In this document: positions 9,907-18,831 of the stretch, piece by piece
Position numbering within the stretch: position 1 is the first letter of the stretch
Layout: each line of letters begins with the position of its first letter
Origin: Desulfuromusa sp.
GTDB taxonomy: Bacteria; Desulfobacterota; Desulfuromonadia; Desulfuromonadales; Geopsychrobacteraceae
NCBI GenBank assembly: GCA_016744675.1
Contig: JADGDX010000004.1
Span: 1 to 64,000, forward strand
DNA: 64,000 nucleotides
Direction of reading: 5' to 3'
The notes under the pieces: generated by a model
Told to the model about the DNA's origin: nothing
Seen by the model: the letters and a program-made list of their open reading frames with translations, nothing else
Databases searched by the model: none
Program-made: the position numbers and the translations under genes

Positions 9907-10329
9907 CTACAAACCCTCAAACCCAGTTAAAGCGGTTCGAAACTCAAATGGCATCCGACAAGGTTTACGCTTTTGATAGTCATAACAAACCAACGGCGTC
10001 TCCCCCTCTGCTGTCAATTCAAGATCACGTTCAACCCGATATTCCATCACCCAACTAGAGCGCTTCAATTTAATGGACTTCACTCCAATATTCAACTTAT
10101 CTCCGAGAAACATTTCTTTGCGAAAATAGACATGGGCCTCAGGCATAATAATTCCACAACCGCCCAAATCAATCTCTGAGTAATCTCCGAGATGAGCAAG
10201 ATACTCTATTCGAGCATCCTGAAAAAAATTCAGCACAGCAGAATTGGCAACATGGCCTCCGTAGTTAATGTCAGCAATACCAACACGATAGGCAAAGCAA
10301 AAACTATATCCTTCCACAGTATCCTCCAT
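9907..10329 (-). CDS. Acyl-CoA thioesterase, 4HBT hotdog family
   Basis: Small single-domain hotdog protein likely to hydrolyse an acyl-CoA or acyl-ACP; the substrate cannot be read from sequence. The segment [30 protein letters not shown] has the Asn-Tyr-Gly-His pattern of 4-hydroxybenzoyl-CoA-thioesterase-like enzymes, with an Asp in DINYGG where many have the catalytic Asp. The longest ORF starts at 10410 inside mutM. I prefer ATG 10329, which overlaps the mutM stop as TAATG and suggests re-initiation; ATG 10341 is also possible. No clear Shine-Dalgarno is seen for either. Confidence 0.8.
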   Translation of the reverse strand: MEDTVEGYSFCFAYRVGIADINYGGHVANSAVLNFFQDARIEYLAHLGDYSEIDLGGCGIIMPEAHVYFRKEMFLGDKLNIGVKSIKLKRSSWVMEYRVERDLELTAEGETPLVCYDYQKRKPCRMPFEFRTALTGFEGL

Positions 10330-11144
10330 TAACGTTGGCATTCCGGACAAAAAAAGGTCGATCGCTGACCGAGTCGCTGCGTATGAACCGGCTGGTGGCA
10401 AATGGTACAAGGATCACCCCCACGCCCATAAACCTGCAACTTCTGCGTGAAATACCCGGGTTTCCCATCCGCTTGACTAAAATCACTGATTGTTGTCCCA
10501 CCAGCAGCAATCGCCTCGTCAAGAATTTCCTTTATTGCCCCCACCAACTTCTCGTAACGAGCTTGGCCCACGTTTCCTGCGGCTCGATCCGGGCGTATCC
10601 CTGCGCGAAAAAGGGCTTCGCTAGCATATATATTCCCCACACCAACAACCGTTTTTTGGTCCATGATAAACTGTTTAACAGTGATCTTTCGCCCCTTTGC
10701 TGCCCTCCAAAGATAGTGCCCATTTAGTTCATCTGTCAGTGGTTCAGGCCCTAGATGTAAAAGCAATTTATGACTAAAGGGAGGGCTCTCGGTATAGATT
10801 AACAGACCAAACTTACGGGGATCGGTAAAACGAAGGCATTTCCCATCAGTAAAAATCAGATCAACATGGTCATGCTTCTGCTCGGTGGCAGCGGCGCTAA
10901 CAATGCGCAGGCTTCCGGTCATTCCTAAGTGCAAAATAAGTGTACCATGGTCACAATGAAATAGCAGATACTTAGCTCTTCTTTCAATCCTGTGAATTTT
11001 CTGACCAGGAAGCTGCTCTGAGAGGGAATTCTCAAGTGGCAATCTGAGTTTAGTCGTCCGCAGCACACATTCAAGAATGGTGCGATCGGTGACATGGGGT
11101 AAAATTCCACGCAAGGTTGTTTCAACTTCAGGTAATTCTGGCAT
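10329..11144 (-). CDS. mutM: Formamidopyrimidine-DNA glycosylase MutM (Fpg)
   Basis: Base-excision repair enzyme that removes 8-oxoguanine and formamidopyrimidines and nicks by beta/delta elimination. It begins MPELPEVET, with the catalytic N-terminal Pro2 and Glu3. A helix-two-turn-helix region includes VVGVGNIYASEALFRAGI, and the C-terminal zinc finger CTICH...CPECQR has the right C-x2-C and C-x2-C pairs. The length of 271 aa is normal. It overlaps the thioesterase gene downstream by one base. Confidence 0.97.
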   Translation of the reverse strand: MPELPEVETTLRGILPHVTDRTILECVLRTTKLRLPLENSLSEQLPGQKIHRIERRAKYLLFHCDHGTLILHLGMTGSLRIVSAAATEQKHDHVDLIFTDGKCLRFTDPRKFGLLIYTESPPFSHKLLLHLGPEPLTDELNGHYLWRAAKGRKITVKQFIMDQKTVVGVGNIYASEALFRAGIRPDRAAGNVGQARYEKLVGAIKEILDEAIAAGGTTISDFSQADGKPGYFTQKLQVYGRGGDPCTICHQPVHTQRLGQRSTFFCPECQR

Positions 11145-11239
11145 CGTCGATTCTGACTATAAAGGCTTCAGATAATTGAGGGGCTGGTGTCTAGCACGAA
11201 AAATCTAAACACTGCCATCCTTGTTTATGAGTTGTTTTT

Positions 11240-11647
11240 TTAAAATCGGATTTTTTGTAGTGCATTATCAAAGTGGTGAAAATCAATTTGATCTGGATCT
11301 CCCAAATAATCATCTTCGCCAAGCTTCTGAGCTGAATGATAAGTCCAAAAGCTATCGACCTTAATCAATAAAGCTAACTCATAAAAAAGTTGTGAACCTG
11401 CTTCGGAAGACAGTTCCATCTTCAATAAGGCTTCAATTTGTTTATTTTCAATATTTCGTTGCGCTAAGCTGCACCAAGTTTTTAATTTGATTTCTCCCAA
11501 CTGCTGTTGGGCAAAATCGATATAACTTTGGCGGCTTTGAAACTGCTTTAAAAATGGGGCATCAACATGGTAACTATCATAGACACTTCCATAGTCTCCC
11601 TGACTTAAAGCAGCAAAGCGAAGTTCTAAAAACTGCTGGGCTGTCAT
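11240..11647 (-). CDS. Small protein with YchJ-like/NTF2-like fold (tentative)
   Basis: 135-aa soluble protein without signal peptide or membrane segment. The opening QQFLELRFAALSQGDYGSVYDSYHVDAPFL resembles the NTF2-like middle domain of YchJ-type proteins, but the SEC-C cysteine motifs of YchJ are absent, so the family is a guess. Its ATG overlaps the stop of the upstream permease gene (ATGA), placing it last in the peptide-transporter operon and suggesting coupled translation. Function unknown. Confidence 0.6.
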   Translation of the reverse strand: MTAQQFLELRFAALSQGDYGSVYDSYHVDAPFLKQFQSRQSYIDFAQQQLGEIKLKTWCSLAQRNIENKQIEALLKMELSSEAGSQLFYELALLIKVDSFWTYHSAQKLGEDDYLGDPDQIDFHHFDNALQKIRF

Positions 11648-12498
11648 TCTTTTAACCTCGGATCAAGAGCATCGCGAATCCCCTCACCTAAGAGATTGTA
11701 ACCTAGAACAGTGATTAGTATCGCCAGACCGGGGAAAACCGAGAGCCACCAGGCACTACCAAGGGTCTGCTTACCCACAATTAACATGTTTCCCCAGGAT
11801 GGAGTCGGCGGTTGCACGCCAATACCAAGAAAAGAGAGGGCACTTTCAGTTAAAATAGCCCCAGCGACACCTAGGGTGGCAGAAACAAGCACAGGAGAAA
11901 GCGCATTGGGAAGGATATGACGAAAGATGAGTCGCAGGTCTGAAGCTCCTAGAGCCTGCGCGGCAAGGGCGAAATCACGCTGGCGCAAACTGAGAAACTC
12001 AGCACGAATCAGTCGGGCAACACCCATCCAACTGGTGAGTCCGATGACAATCATAATATTCCAGATGGAGGGATCAAGAAATGCAATCACCGCTAAGATC
12101 AGAAAAAAAGTAGGGAAACAAAGCATAATATCGACAAAACGCATTAAAATAGCATCGACCCAACCCCCATAATACCCCGCAAGGGCCCCAAGAATAATCC
12201 CGATCAGAGTAGAAATACCAACGGCAACAAAACCAACTAACAATGAAATGCGGGCGCCATACAGCATCCGAACGAAAACTTCACGTCCCAAATCATCCGT
12301 TCCAAAAGGATGAGCCAGGCTTGGAGGAAGAAGGCTTTGACCGACATTAATAGCTGCAGGGTCAGAACTGCTCAATGACGCTACTGCTGCCATCAAGAAC
12401 ATAATCAGAACAATGCCACCACCAACCAAAGCCATGCGGTTATGACGCAACTGGCGCCATACAACATCAAAAAGAAAAGTACGTCGTGATCGTGACAT
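11644..12498 (-). CDS. Peptide ABC transporter permease, OppC/DppC type
   Basis: Second membrane subunit of an oligopeptide/dipeptide-type ABC importer. The 284 aa show the N-terminal OppC_N segment (MALVGGGIVLIMFLMAAVASL), the periplasmic HPFGTDDLGREVFVRMLYGAR motif that is diagnostic for DppC/OppC, and the EAA loop region (ALAAQALGASDLRLIFRHILPNALSPVLV). The end reads NLLGEGIRDALDPRLK, also typical. It follows the MshEN gene by 2 nt. No ATPase (OppD/OppF) gene lies in this cluster, so the ATP-binding subunits must be encoded elsewhere. Confidence 0.93.
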   Translation of the reverse strand: MSRSRRTFLFDVVWRQLRHNRMALVGGGIVLIMFLMAAVASLSSSDPAAINVGQSLLPPSLAHPFGTDDLGREVFVRMLYGARISLLVGFVAVGISTLIGIILGALAGYYGGWVDAILMRFVDIMLCFPTFFLILAVIAFLDPSIWNIMIVIGLTSWMGVARLIRAEFLSLRQRDFALAAQALGASDLRLIFRHILPNALSPVLVSATLGVAGAILTESALSFLGIGVQPPTPSWGNMLIVGKQTLGSAWWLSVFPGLAILITVLGYNLLGEGIRDALDPRLKE

Positions 12499-12500
12499 AA

Positions 12501-13118
12501 TTACTTAAATTTCACCCGTTCAACATCAAGAACACTCAAAACCCCTTTTTCTTTTAGAATATCAAGAAGTCGGTCTAAACGTGGGTCGTCAGAAGAGAGT
12601 TCCTCAAAGTTAACCACGCCATGCTCCATGTCCGACGCCCCTAGGGCAGGTTCAGGAGCCTTAACGGGCTTAGCGGGAAGATTATTTTTGATCGCTTGTT
12701 TAATTTCATCTTCTACGGCAAGAACGGGGATAACCTTGCAACCGGTTGCAAATTGCAGATCATCAATCATTTTGAGATTTGTCGGGTCGGTCATTGCGAC
12801 CCGTAATGATTTTTCATTCCCCGTCTTACGTAACTCTACGGGAAGAACCATCCACTCCAGCATCCGCTCAGTCGACATCAGGGACATAAGTTCTGAAGAG
12901 ATCTCAAGATCTTCGAGAGAAATACGTGAATACTTTTCCTGTGACTCAAGAAACTCGATGATCGTCTCTTCAGGAAGGTAGCCTAGCTTGACCAGCGCAC
13001 TTCCAATTCGTCCGCCCAGATTTCTCTGCATTGACAGCGCCGACTCTAATTGAAACTGGTCTATTAAACCGGCCTCTAAAAGCATTTCTCCCAAACGGTT
13101 TGCATTAACTTGCATCAT
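12501..13118 (-). CDS. Stand-alone MshEN (GspE N-terminal) domain protein, candidate c-di-GMP receptor
   Basis: 205-aa protein without the ATPase domain normally attached to this N-terminal domain. The first 60 residues carry the double MshEN pattern RLGEMLLEAGLI..QLESAL..Q followed by RIGSALVKLGYLPEETIIEFL, the motif that binds cyclic di-GMP in MshE. Residues about 75-145 match the second GspE_N half (LMSTERMLEWMVLPV.., AMTDPTNLKMIDDLQFATGCKVIPVLA). A linker and short C-terminal helical tail follow. GGGGG lies just upstream of two consecutive ATG codons; the second has the better spacing. It sits between oppB-like and oppC-like genes with 27 and 2 nt gaps. Regulation of the transporter by c-di-GMP is inference. 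Confidence 0.8.
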   Translation of the reverse strand: MMQVNANRLGEMLLEAGLIDQFQLESALSMQRNLGGRIGSALVKLGYLPEETIIEFLESQEKYSRISLEDLEISSELMSLMSTERMLEWMVLPVELRKTGNEKSLRVAMTDPTNLKMIDDLQFATGCKVIPVLAVEDEIKQAIKNNLPAKPVKAPEPALGASDMEHGVVNFEELSSDDPRLDRLLDILKEKGVLSVLDVERVKFK

Positions 13119-13145
13119 TCCCCCTATTTTGAATATTAATATAAA

Positions 13146-14141
13146 TCACGATGAACTCCTACTTCGGTCACTATGCCGAATTCTTGGGTCTGCTAAAGCA
13201 TAACAGATATCAGCAAGCAAATTTCCTAGCAGTGTCAGGACAGCACCCATCACAAGAATCCCCATAATCAATGGATAGTCACGCATCATAACACCATCAT
13301 AAAAAAGCTTCCCCATACCGGGAATAGCGAAAATTGTTTCAAAGATCACACTTCCACCAATCAATCCCGGGATAGACAGTCCAAGGATGGTAATAACAGG
13401 GAGCAATGCATTACGTAATGCATGCTTATAGATCACTGTTCGTTCAGACAGTCCTTTAGCCCGAGCTGTCAGGATATAATCCTGTCGGATCACATCAAGC
13501 ATATTCGAGCGCATATAACGTGAAAAACCGGCGAGCCCACCAATCGCAGACACAAAAACAGGTAAAATAAGATGATTTATCCGGTCAAGGAGCTGTCCAG
13601 ACCAACTCAAATATTCATATCCAAGAGATTTCAATCCAGAGACGGGAAGAAGACCCAACCTAACACCGAACCAATCCATCATCAATAAGGCAAGCCAGAA
13701 AGATGGCATCGCAAATCCGGTAAAGACGAAAATTGTAGTAACTCTGTCAAAACCAGAATTTCTACGAATCGCAGAAAGGATCCCAAGAGGGACAGAGACA
13801 GCAAGAATCAACACGATCGACAAAATATTAAGAAGAATTGTCACCGGAAGACGCTCTAAGACTTTGTCCAAAACAGGACGTCGATCCGTTGCAAACGATT
13901 CACCAAAATCAAGTTGCAACAAACGTGACAACCACTGTCCATATTGCACATAGAGGGGTTGGTCCAGTCCATATTGAGACCGAAGACGTTCCTGCAACTC
14001 TGAACTTGCCTGAGGGTTCATCTGAGTTTGCATATCAGTTGGTTCTCCCGGAGCCAGATGGATCACAACGAACGAAATCAATGTGATCCCCAACAACATC
14101 GGGACAAGCAACAACAAACGCTTAGCGATATAACTCAACAT
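13146..14141 (-). CDS. Peptide ABC transporter permease, OppB/DppB type
   Basis: First membrane subunit of the peptide importer. The 331 aa begin [34 protein letters not shown], the standard OppB/DppB N-terminus, and have about six membrane segments. The EAA loop reads [34 protein letters not shown], and the later segment [38 protein letters not shown] is strongly conserved in the family. It lies 27 nt downstream of the binding-protein gene and upstream of the MshEN gene. Confidence 0.95.
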   Translation of the reverse strand: MLSYIAKRLLLLVPMLLGITLISFVVIHLAPGEPTDMQTQMNPQASSELQERLRSQYGLDQPLYVQYGQWLSRLLQLDFGESFATDRRPVLDKVLERLPVTILLNILSIVLILAVSVPLGILSAIRRNSGFDRVTTIFVFTGFAMPSFWLALLMMDWFGVRLGLLPVSGLKSLGYEYLSWSGQLLDRINHLILPVFVSAIGGLAGFSRYMRSNMLDVIRQDYILTARAKGLSERTVIYKHALRNALLPVITILGLSIPGLIGGSVIFETIFAIPGMGKLFYDGVMMRDYPLIMGILVMGAVLTLLGNLLADICYALADPRIRHSDRSRSSS

Positions 14142-14168
14142 ATCTTTTTCACCAACAAACTATAGGTT

Positions 14169-15809
14169 TTATCGAGAATATTTTTGTTCATCCTGTGGGA
14201 CAAACCACTGATTGAAATTATAGCGAATTCCGGCAGGAGCAGCTTTCACACCACGAAAACGTTTTGATACAGCAGGCAATGCCTCCCCAACATACAAAAA
14301 GGTATAGGGCTGTTCCTCAGCAAGAATTTCCTGGAGGCGATGATAATAAGCTTTACGCTCTTGAGTATCAAATATCCGCCTCCCTTTTTCTAACAGAAGG
14401 TCAACCTCGCTATTTTTGAAACCAATAAAATTTAGCTCACGTGGGCCGACCTTACTCGAGTGCCAGATATTATATTGATCAGGTTCGGGACCTCCCGACC
14501 ATCCAAGTATCGTCGCATCAAAATTTCCGGGATTAATAAACTCTTTTAAAAATGTTGCCCATTCTATAACTCTTAATTTAACGGCAACTCCAACCTCTTT
14601 AAATCGACGCTGAATAATTTCACCAGTTTTAGAGCGCAGATCATTCCCCTGATTGGTCACAATCGTAAAAGCTAACTCTTCGCCATTTTTATCAAGAATG
14701 CCATTGCCGTCTGTATCTTGCCATCCAGCTTCGGCTAATAGCTTTCTCGCTCTGTCAGGATCATACGTATATTTTGGAACTTCAGAATTATAAACCCAAG
14801 TATCGGGCTTATAAGGGCCAGTTGCCACTGCGCCATAACCAAGAAGGACACCATCAATCAATTCTTGTTTGTTGATTGCGTAAGAAAGAGCCTGCCTGAT
14901 TCTTTTATCCTTAAAAAGAGGGCGATTTAAATTGTAGCCAAGATAAGTGTAACCAAAGTTCAGATAACGATATTTATTGTACAACCTTTTAAATGCTGGA
15001 GTCTCAGTCTGTCGATCATATTGCAGAGGAGAAAGTCCCATAAAATCAAGGCTACCGGTTTGTAACTCCAGAAACTGGGTCGAGATATCAGGAATAATAC
15101 GATACACAACACGTTTGAGATAGGGCTGACCTTCAAAATAGTCGGGGTTTGATTCAAGAACAATTTTTTCCCCACCAGCCCATTCGACAAAACGATACGG
15201 ACCCGTTCCAATGGGATTGCGCGCCAGTAAGCTTTTTGTCACATCTTTCCCATCAAGAAGATGTTTAGGGTGGATAGCTGTTGCCCAACTAATCAGTGCA
15301 GGAGCATATGGTTTGTCGTAATGGACAATAAACGTGTAAGGGTCTGGAGTTTCAACACCCGTCACTTGCTTAAATGATTCGGCATAAGAAGTCGGTGTTT
15401 CTGGATCGATATATAGTTGGTAATTAAACTCAACATCTGCCGATGTAAAAGGAGTTCCATCGTGCCAAGTGACCCCTTTTTGCAAATGAAAAGTTAGTGT
15501 CAAGTTATCATCAGAGACGTCCCAACTCTGAGCAAGTTCGCCCTCAATCTGTAAATCTTTATTGTAACGAACTAAACCATTATAGATCATACTATTAATC
15601 GAACTTGAAGCTGAGTCAGACGCCAACACCGGCAGTAAGGTACTGGCATCACCAATAGAAGCTTCCATGAAGGTATCACCATACTCAGGGTTCAGAGCTT
15701 CAGAAACTCCAGGTCTGTCCGCTTCATCAGAATGGCTACAAGCCCCCAGAAACAAAAGGGCCGCACTAACACACAGAAAATGATAAATAATAAAATTCTT
15801 CATTAGCAT
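14169..15809 (-). CDS. Peptide-binding lipoprotein, ABC transporter family 5 (OppA/DppA type)
   Basis: Extracytoplasmic solute-binding protein that delivers peptides (or a similar ligand) to the OppB/OppC-like permease. The N-terminal signal ends in the lipobox LGAC, so it should be lipid-anchored. Typical SBP_bac_5 stretches are WDVSDDNLTLTFHLQKGVTWHDGTPFTSADVEF, NPIGTGPYRFVEW and IRQALSYAINKQELIDGVLLG. The longest ORF starts with GTG at 15818, but AAGGGA is better spaced from ATG 15809, so I use that; ATG 15803 (MKNFIIY) is another option. The ligand is not predictable from the sequence. Confidence 0.92.
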   Translation of the reverse strand: MLMKNFIIYHFLCVSAALLFLGACSHSDEADRPGVSEALNPEYGDTFMEASIGDASTLLPVLASDSASSSINSMIYNGLVRYNKDLQIEGELAQSWDVSDDNLTLTFHLQKGVTWHDGTPFTSADVEFNYQLYIDPETPTSYAESFKQVTGVETPDPYTFIVHYDKPYAPALISWATAIHPKHLLDGKDVTKSLLARNPIGTGPYRFVEWAGGEKIVLESNPDYFEGQPYLKRVVYRIIPDISTQFLELQTGSLDFMGLSPLQYDRQTETPAFKRLYNKYRYLNFGYTYLGYNLNRPLFKDKRIRQALSYAINKQELIDGVLLGYGAVATGPYKPDTWVYNSEVPKYTYDPDRARKLLAEAGWQDTDGNGILDKNGEELAFTIVTNQGNDLRSKTGEIIQRRFKEVGVAVKLRVIEWATFLKEFINPGNFDATILGWSGGPEPDQYNIWHSSKVGPRELNFIGFKNSEVDLLLEKGRRIFDTQERKAYYHRLQEILAEEQPYTFLYVGEALPAVSKRFRGVKAAPAGIRYNFNQWFVPQDEQKYSR

Positions 15810-15823
15810 TTTAACCACATCCC

Positions 15824-16585
15824 TTATGGCAATGGTTCGAGAGGAATATTGTTTGGCTTTTGCAGCTGAAATCGTGTCACGTCAATCACACCATTCACCT
15901 TTAACTCTGAAAACTTAACTTTAACACGAGTTTGCTCTTTCGGAATTTCTATTGCGATCATTCGCGGAAAGTTATTTTCCTTAGAAAACTTCTGATAATC
16001 AACCGACAGAAACATCTCCTTGTTATCAAAATAACGACAACCAACTAACTTCAATTTGCGATCAAACAACAATTCCTGACGACTTCCTTGCCCCGACAAA
16101 ACCAGCATTACACCACCAGCAGACATTTCTATGTGACTGTCAAGATAAGCAGCAATCGGGGGATCATAGAGGAGCAAAGTTAAAAAATCTTCGGCCTTTA
16201 GTGGAACACGCGTAAACCGAACAATATTTTCATAACTTGCCGGGCCACATAAGTACCGGCCAGGAACTGTCGTGTTGAGAAGAACCGATAAAATCTCGCC
16301 GTCAGAGGTCATTTGCAAAATCAGCTGACCAAACCCAGTCAGGACATCAGCTCGCAGACGATTTGGCTTTTGCAATAATAAATATTGCTGGCTGGATAAA
16401 AACTTATCATCAACACTCAGAGAAACACTCGCAGCACCATCCAAAGAAAGATATTGACCTCTGGCTAAAGCGATCTGAGACAGCAACTGATCTACGGTTG
16501 GTGGTGTCTCCCAAAGCGGTTCAGAAGGACGAAAAAGACAAGCAGATAACAAGAAAAGGGGGATAAAGAATAACCAGCGCATCAC
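15824..16585 (-). CDS. Outer-membrane-type lipoprotein, DUF4292-like
   Basis: 253-aa lipoprotein: signal RWLFFIPLFLLSAC gives a lipobox LSAC. The body reads as a LolA/LolB-like beta fold that could carry lipids (QYLLLQKPNRLRADVLTGFGQLILQMTSDGEILSVLL), as in the DUF4292 family. Its ATG overlaps the stop of the TPR lipoprotein gene (ATGA) and it ends 14 nt before the peptide-binding protein. The TPR-DUF4292 pair recurs in related genomes as far as I recall; a role in envelope lipid or lipoprotein handling is inference from the fold. Confidence 0.75.
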   Translation of the reverse strand: MMRWLFFIPLFLLSACLFRPSEPLWETPPTVDQLLSQIALARGQYLSLDGAASVSLSVDDKFLSSQQYLLLQKPNRLRADVLTGFGQLILQMTSDGEILSVLLNTTVPGRYLCGPASYENIVRFTRVPLKAEDFLTLLLYDPPIAAYLDSHIEMSAGGVMLVLSGQGSRQELLFDRKLKLVGCRYFDNKEMFLSVDYQKFSKENNFPRMIAIEIPKEQTRVKVKFSELKVNGVIDVTRFQLQKPNNIPLEPLP

Positions 16586-18321
16586 GATCTCTCGGCTAAA
16601 ACTGAATTAAGCTTTTCTTCAACTGGCTTCATTTGAGGAGTTATCTTCAAAGCCCTCCGGTAAGCAGCGGCAGCCTTATCCCATAATTCCATAGCACGAT
16701 ATAAGTCCCCCAAGTGTTCATGAATCACAGCATCATCAGGCTGCAATGCCGTTGCCTTCTCGAGCTGTTCACGGCTTTGAGAGTAATCTCCCAGCTTAAA
16801 ATAAACCCAGCCGAGAGTATCAAGAACATAACCGCTCGGCATCATTTCCAACGCCTTTTGAGCGCGGACAAGAGCTAAGGGAAGATCAATCCCCTTCTCA
16901 GCCTGGTGGTAAGCAAGAAAATTCAATGCATCAGGATGATCACTATCCTTCAAGAGGAGGCGTTCCATCGTGTCCACAGCTGCCTGGCGTTGACCAAGTT
17001 GTTCATACAACACGCCTAGCTGATAGAGTAATTGAGTCGCCTCGGGATTCTTTTCAATACCTGCCAATGCAAATGGGAGGGCCTCTTCCTGATTTTGAGT
17101 AGCACCAAGAAAGGCGACCAGATAGAAATACATATCAGGTCGATGATAACCATCAACAGACATCTGTTTTAAAATATCAATCGCAGTGTCATCTTGATCA
17201 ATTTGCTTATATAGATACGCCAGCTGCAAACGAGCGTCATAATAAATAGGAAGATCTCTGCCAACTTCCTCAAGAGATGAAATAGCAGCAGATGTTTTCC
17301 CTTGCCCAGATAAAGCCATCGCTAAATAATATCGGCTGCGGCTCAGATGATTCTTCGATTCAATAAGAGAATTGAACGAATTTTCCGCATCAACCCAGCG
17401 TTCCAAATCCAATTGAATCAGTCCAATTTGATGGAGAATATGCAAATTCAAAGGTCGTTGCTGTCTCACCATTTGAAAATGTTTTAAGGCTTCCTCTTGA
17501 CGCTGCAAGCGCAAAAGATATTGGCCCAGTTGCTGCTGCACCGCTGTTGCCCTTGGATTTTCATTGATAAATGAAAGATAAAGGTCAAGAGCTACATCTT
17601 GGTCTTGCTGTTCCAATATCAATCCATATTCCAGAACCGCCTGTAAGTGCCCTGGATTTCTTTGTATGATTTTCTGATAAACCTTTGAGGCTAAATCTGT
17701 CTGCCCATTGTCAAGATAGAGTCGAGACAAAGCCAATTGGGCAAGATCAGAATCTGGCTGTCGATCATTTAAGTCATTTAAAATCGAAAGGGCTTCCTCA
17801 ACTTGGCTTGAACGGGCAAGAGATATCGCTAAGCGCACATAAGTTGATGCATGATCGTCTCTTAGCTCTATCGCACGACGGAAATGCTCAATCGCGAGAG
17901 AATAATTCTGCTGATAAGCACGAACATCCCCCATCAGTTCATGACCATCTACGCTCTCCGGAGTTCTCTCGAGAAGGAGTTCCAAAGCTGTAACAGCCTC
18001 TTCCGGTTGTTGTTGGTGTAAATATGCTTTGGCTAAAATCAACTGCAAATAATCTGATCGAGGATCAAAAAAAACAGCTCGATTCAGAGCAGCAATTGCC
18101 TCCTGCCAATGACCATCAGCTCCTAGCATCCTGAACTCGCTGAAAGCAAATAAAGCTTTGGCCCTTGGATCTGTTAACTCTGATTGATATCCGAGATTGT
18201 TATCATGATGAGAATTCAGTTGATGAGGCGATTTAAGAGGGCTACATCCCACAATCAGAGTTTGGGAAAGAAGTAACCCAACAATTATTATAATACTCTT
18301 GATAAAAGACGGTCTCTTCAA
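16582..18321 (-). CDS. TPR-repeat lipoprotein
   Basis: About 579-aa protein made almost entirely of tetratricopeptide repeats (roughly 14, e.g. AKAYLHQQQPEEAVTALELLLERTPE, LGDLYRAMELWDKAAAAYRRALKITP). These presumably form a superhelical protein-binding scaffold at a membrane. The longest ORF starts at 18384 without a ribosome-binding site. I prefer the TTG at 18321, which has AAGGAT about 8 nt upstream and produces a compact lipoprotein signal (LKRPSFIKSIIIIVGLLLSQTLIVGC). It is first in the TPR-DUF4292-peptide transporter operon and is transcribed away from the SLC5 signalling module. The partner is unknown. Confidence 0.8.
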   Translation of the reverse strand: MKRPSFIKSIIIIVGLLLSQTLIVGCSPLKSPHQLNSHHDNNLGYQSELTDPRAKALFAFSEFRMLGADGHWQEAIAALNRAVFFDPRSDYLQLILAKAYLHQQQPEEAVTALELLLERTPESVDGHELMGDVRAYQQNYSLAIEHFRRAIELRDDHASTYVRLAISLARSSQVEEALSILNDLNDRQPDSDLAQLALSRLYLDNGQTDLASKVYQKIIQRNPGHLQAVLEYGLILEQQDQDVALDLYLSFINENPRATAVQQQLGQYLLRLQRQEEALKHFQMVRQQRPLNLHILHQIGLIQLDLERWVDAENSFNSLIESKNHLSRSRYYLAMALSGQGKTSAAISSLEEVGRDLPIYYDARLQLAYLYKQIDQDDTAIDILKQMSVDGYHRPDMYFYLVAFLGATQNQEEALPFALAGIEKNPEATQLLYQLGVLYEQLGQRQAAVDTMERLLLKDSDHPDALNFLAYHQAEKGIDLPLALVRAQKALEMMPSGYVLDTLGWVYFKLGDYSQSREQLEKATALQPDDAVIHEHLGDLYRAMELWDKAAAAYRRALKITPQMKPVEEKLNSVLAERS

Positions 18322-18579
18322 AAAATGATCCTTAAATTTATAAGATTGTATGCGGGATGAATCATCGATAAGTAACATACTCATTTTGCGAGCGTCAAAC
18401 CCTTTAGAATTCGTTTAAGAAACTTTACTGACTTGAAATCTCTGGTAAAATCCAACCATGTGTAAGCTATAATTAACTATTGTAATTCTCCTCTTTCGAG
18501 ATTAATCTGTAAACGAGACGTTCCCAACAAAAAGACGCAATATGGTTCATTGGATAAACAGATCAAAAAAGGGCAGATA

Positions 18580-18831
18580 ATGAAGGAATCTCAGGGAAAT
18601 TCTGTTCGAGAAGCCTGGCTTTTGTGCCTCATCTTGGGGTTGATTATGATCAACTTCCCCTTCATCCACATTTTTAATACCGAGCAGTTACTTCTCGGCA
18701 TCCCAAATTTGGTTGTTTATTTCTTTATCGGCTGGCCAATATCTATCGCCGTCATCTGGTTTTTTACGAGTTGTCTCGATAATCAAAAACAAATCGCCCC
18801 TGAAAAAAACCAGGACAAGAGCGAACCATGA
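18580..18831 (+). CDS. Small two-TM membrane protein preceding the SLC5 fusion
   Basis: 83-aa protein with two hydrophobic segments (WLLCLILGLIMINFPFIHIF and LVVYFFIGWPISIAVIWFF) and a charged lysine-rich tail. I start it at ATG 18580 (MKESQGNSVREAW), which has AAGGG about 6-7 nt upstream, rather than at 18550. The stop overlaps the start of the transporter fusion (ATGA), so the two are made together. Small membrane partners of this size (for example DUF3311-like) are often encoded before sodium:solute symporters, and this is most likely one of them. The exact family is uncertain. Confidence 0.75.
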   Translation: MKESQGNSVREAWLLCLILGLIMINFPFIHIFNTEQLLLGIPNLVVYFFIGWPISIAVIWFFTSCLDNQKQIAPEKNQDKSEP

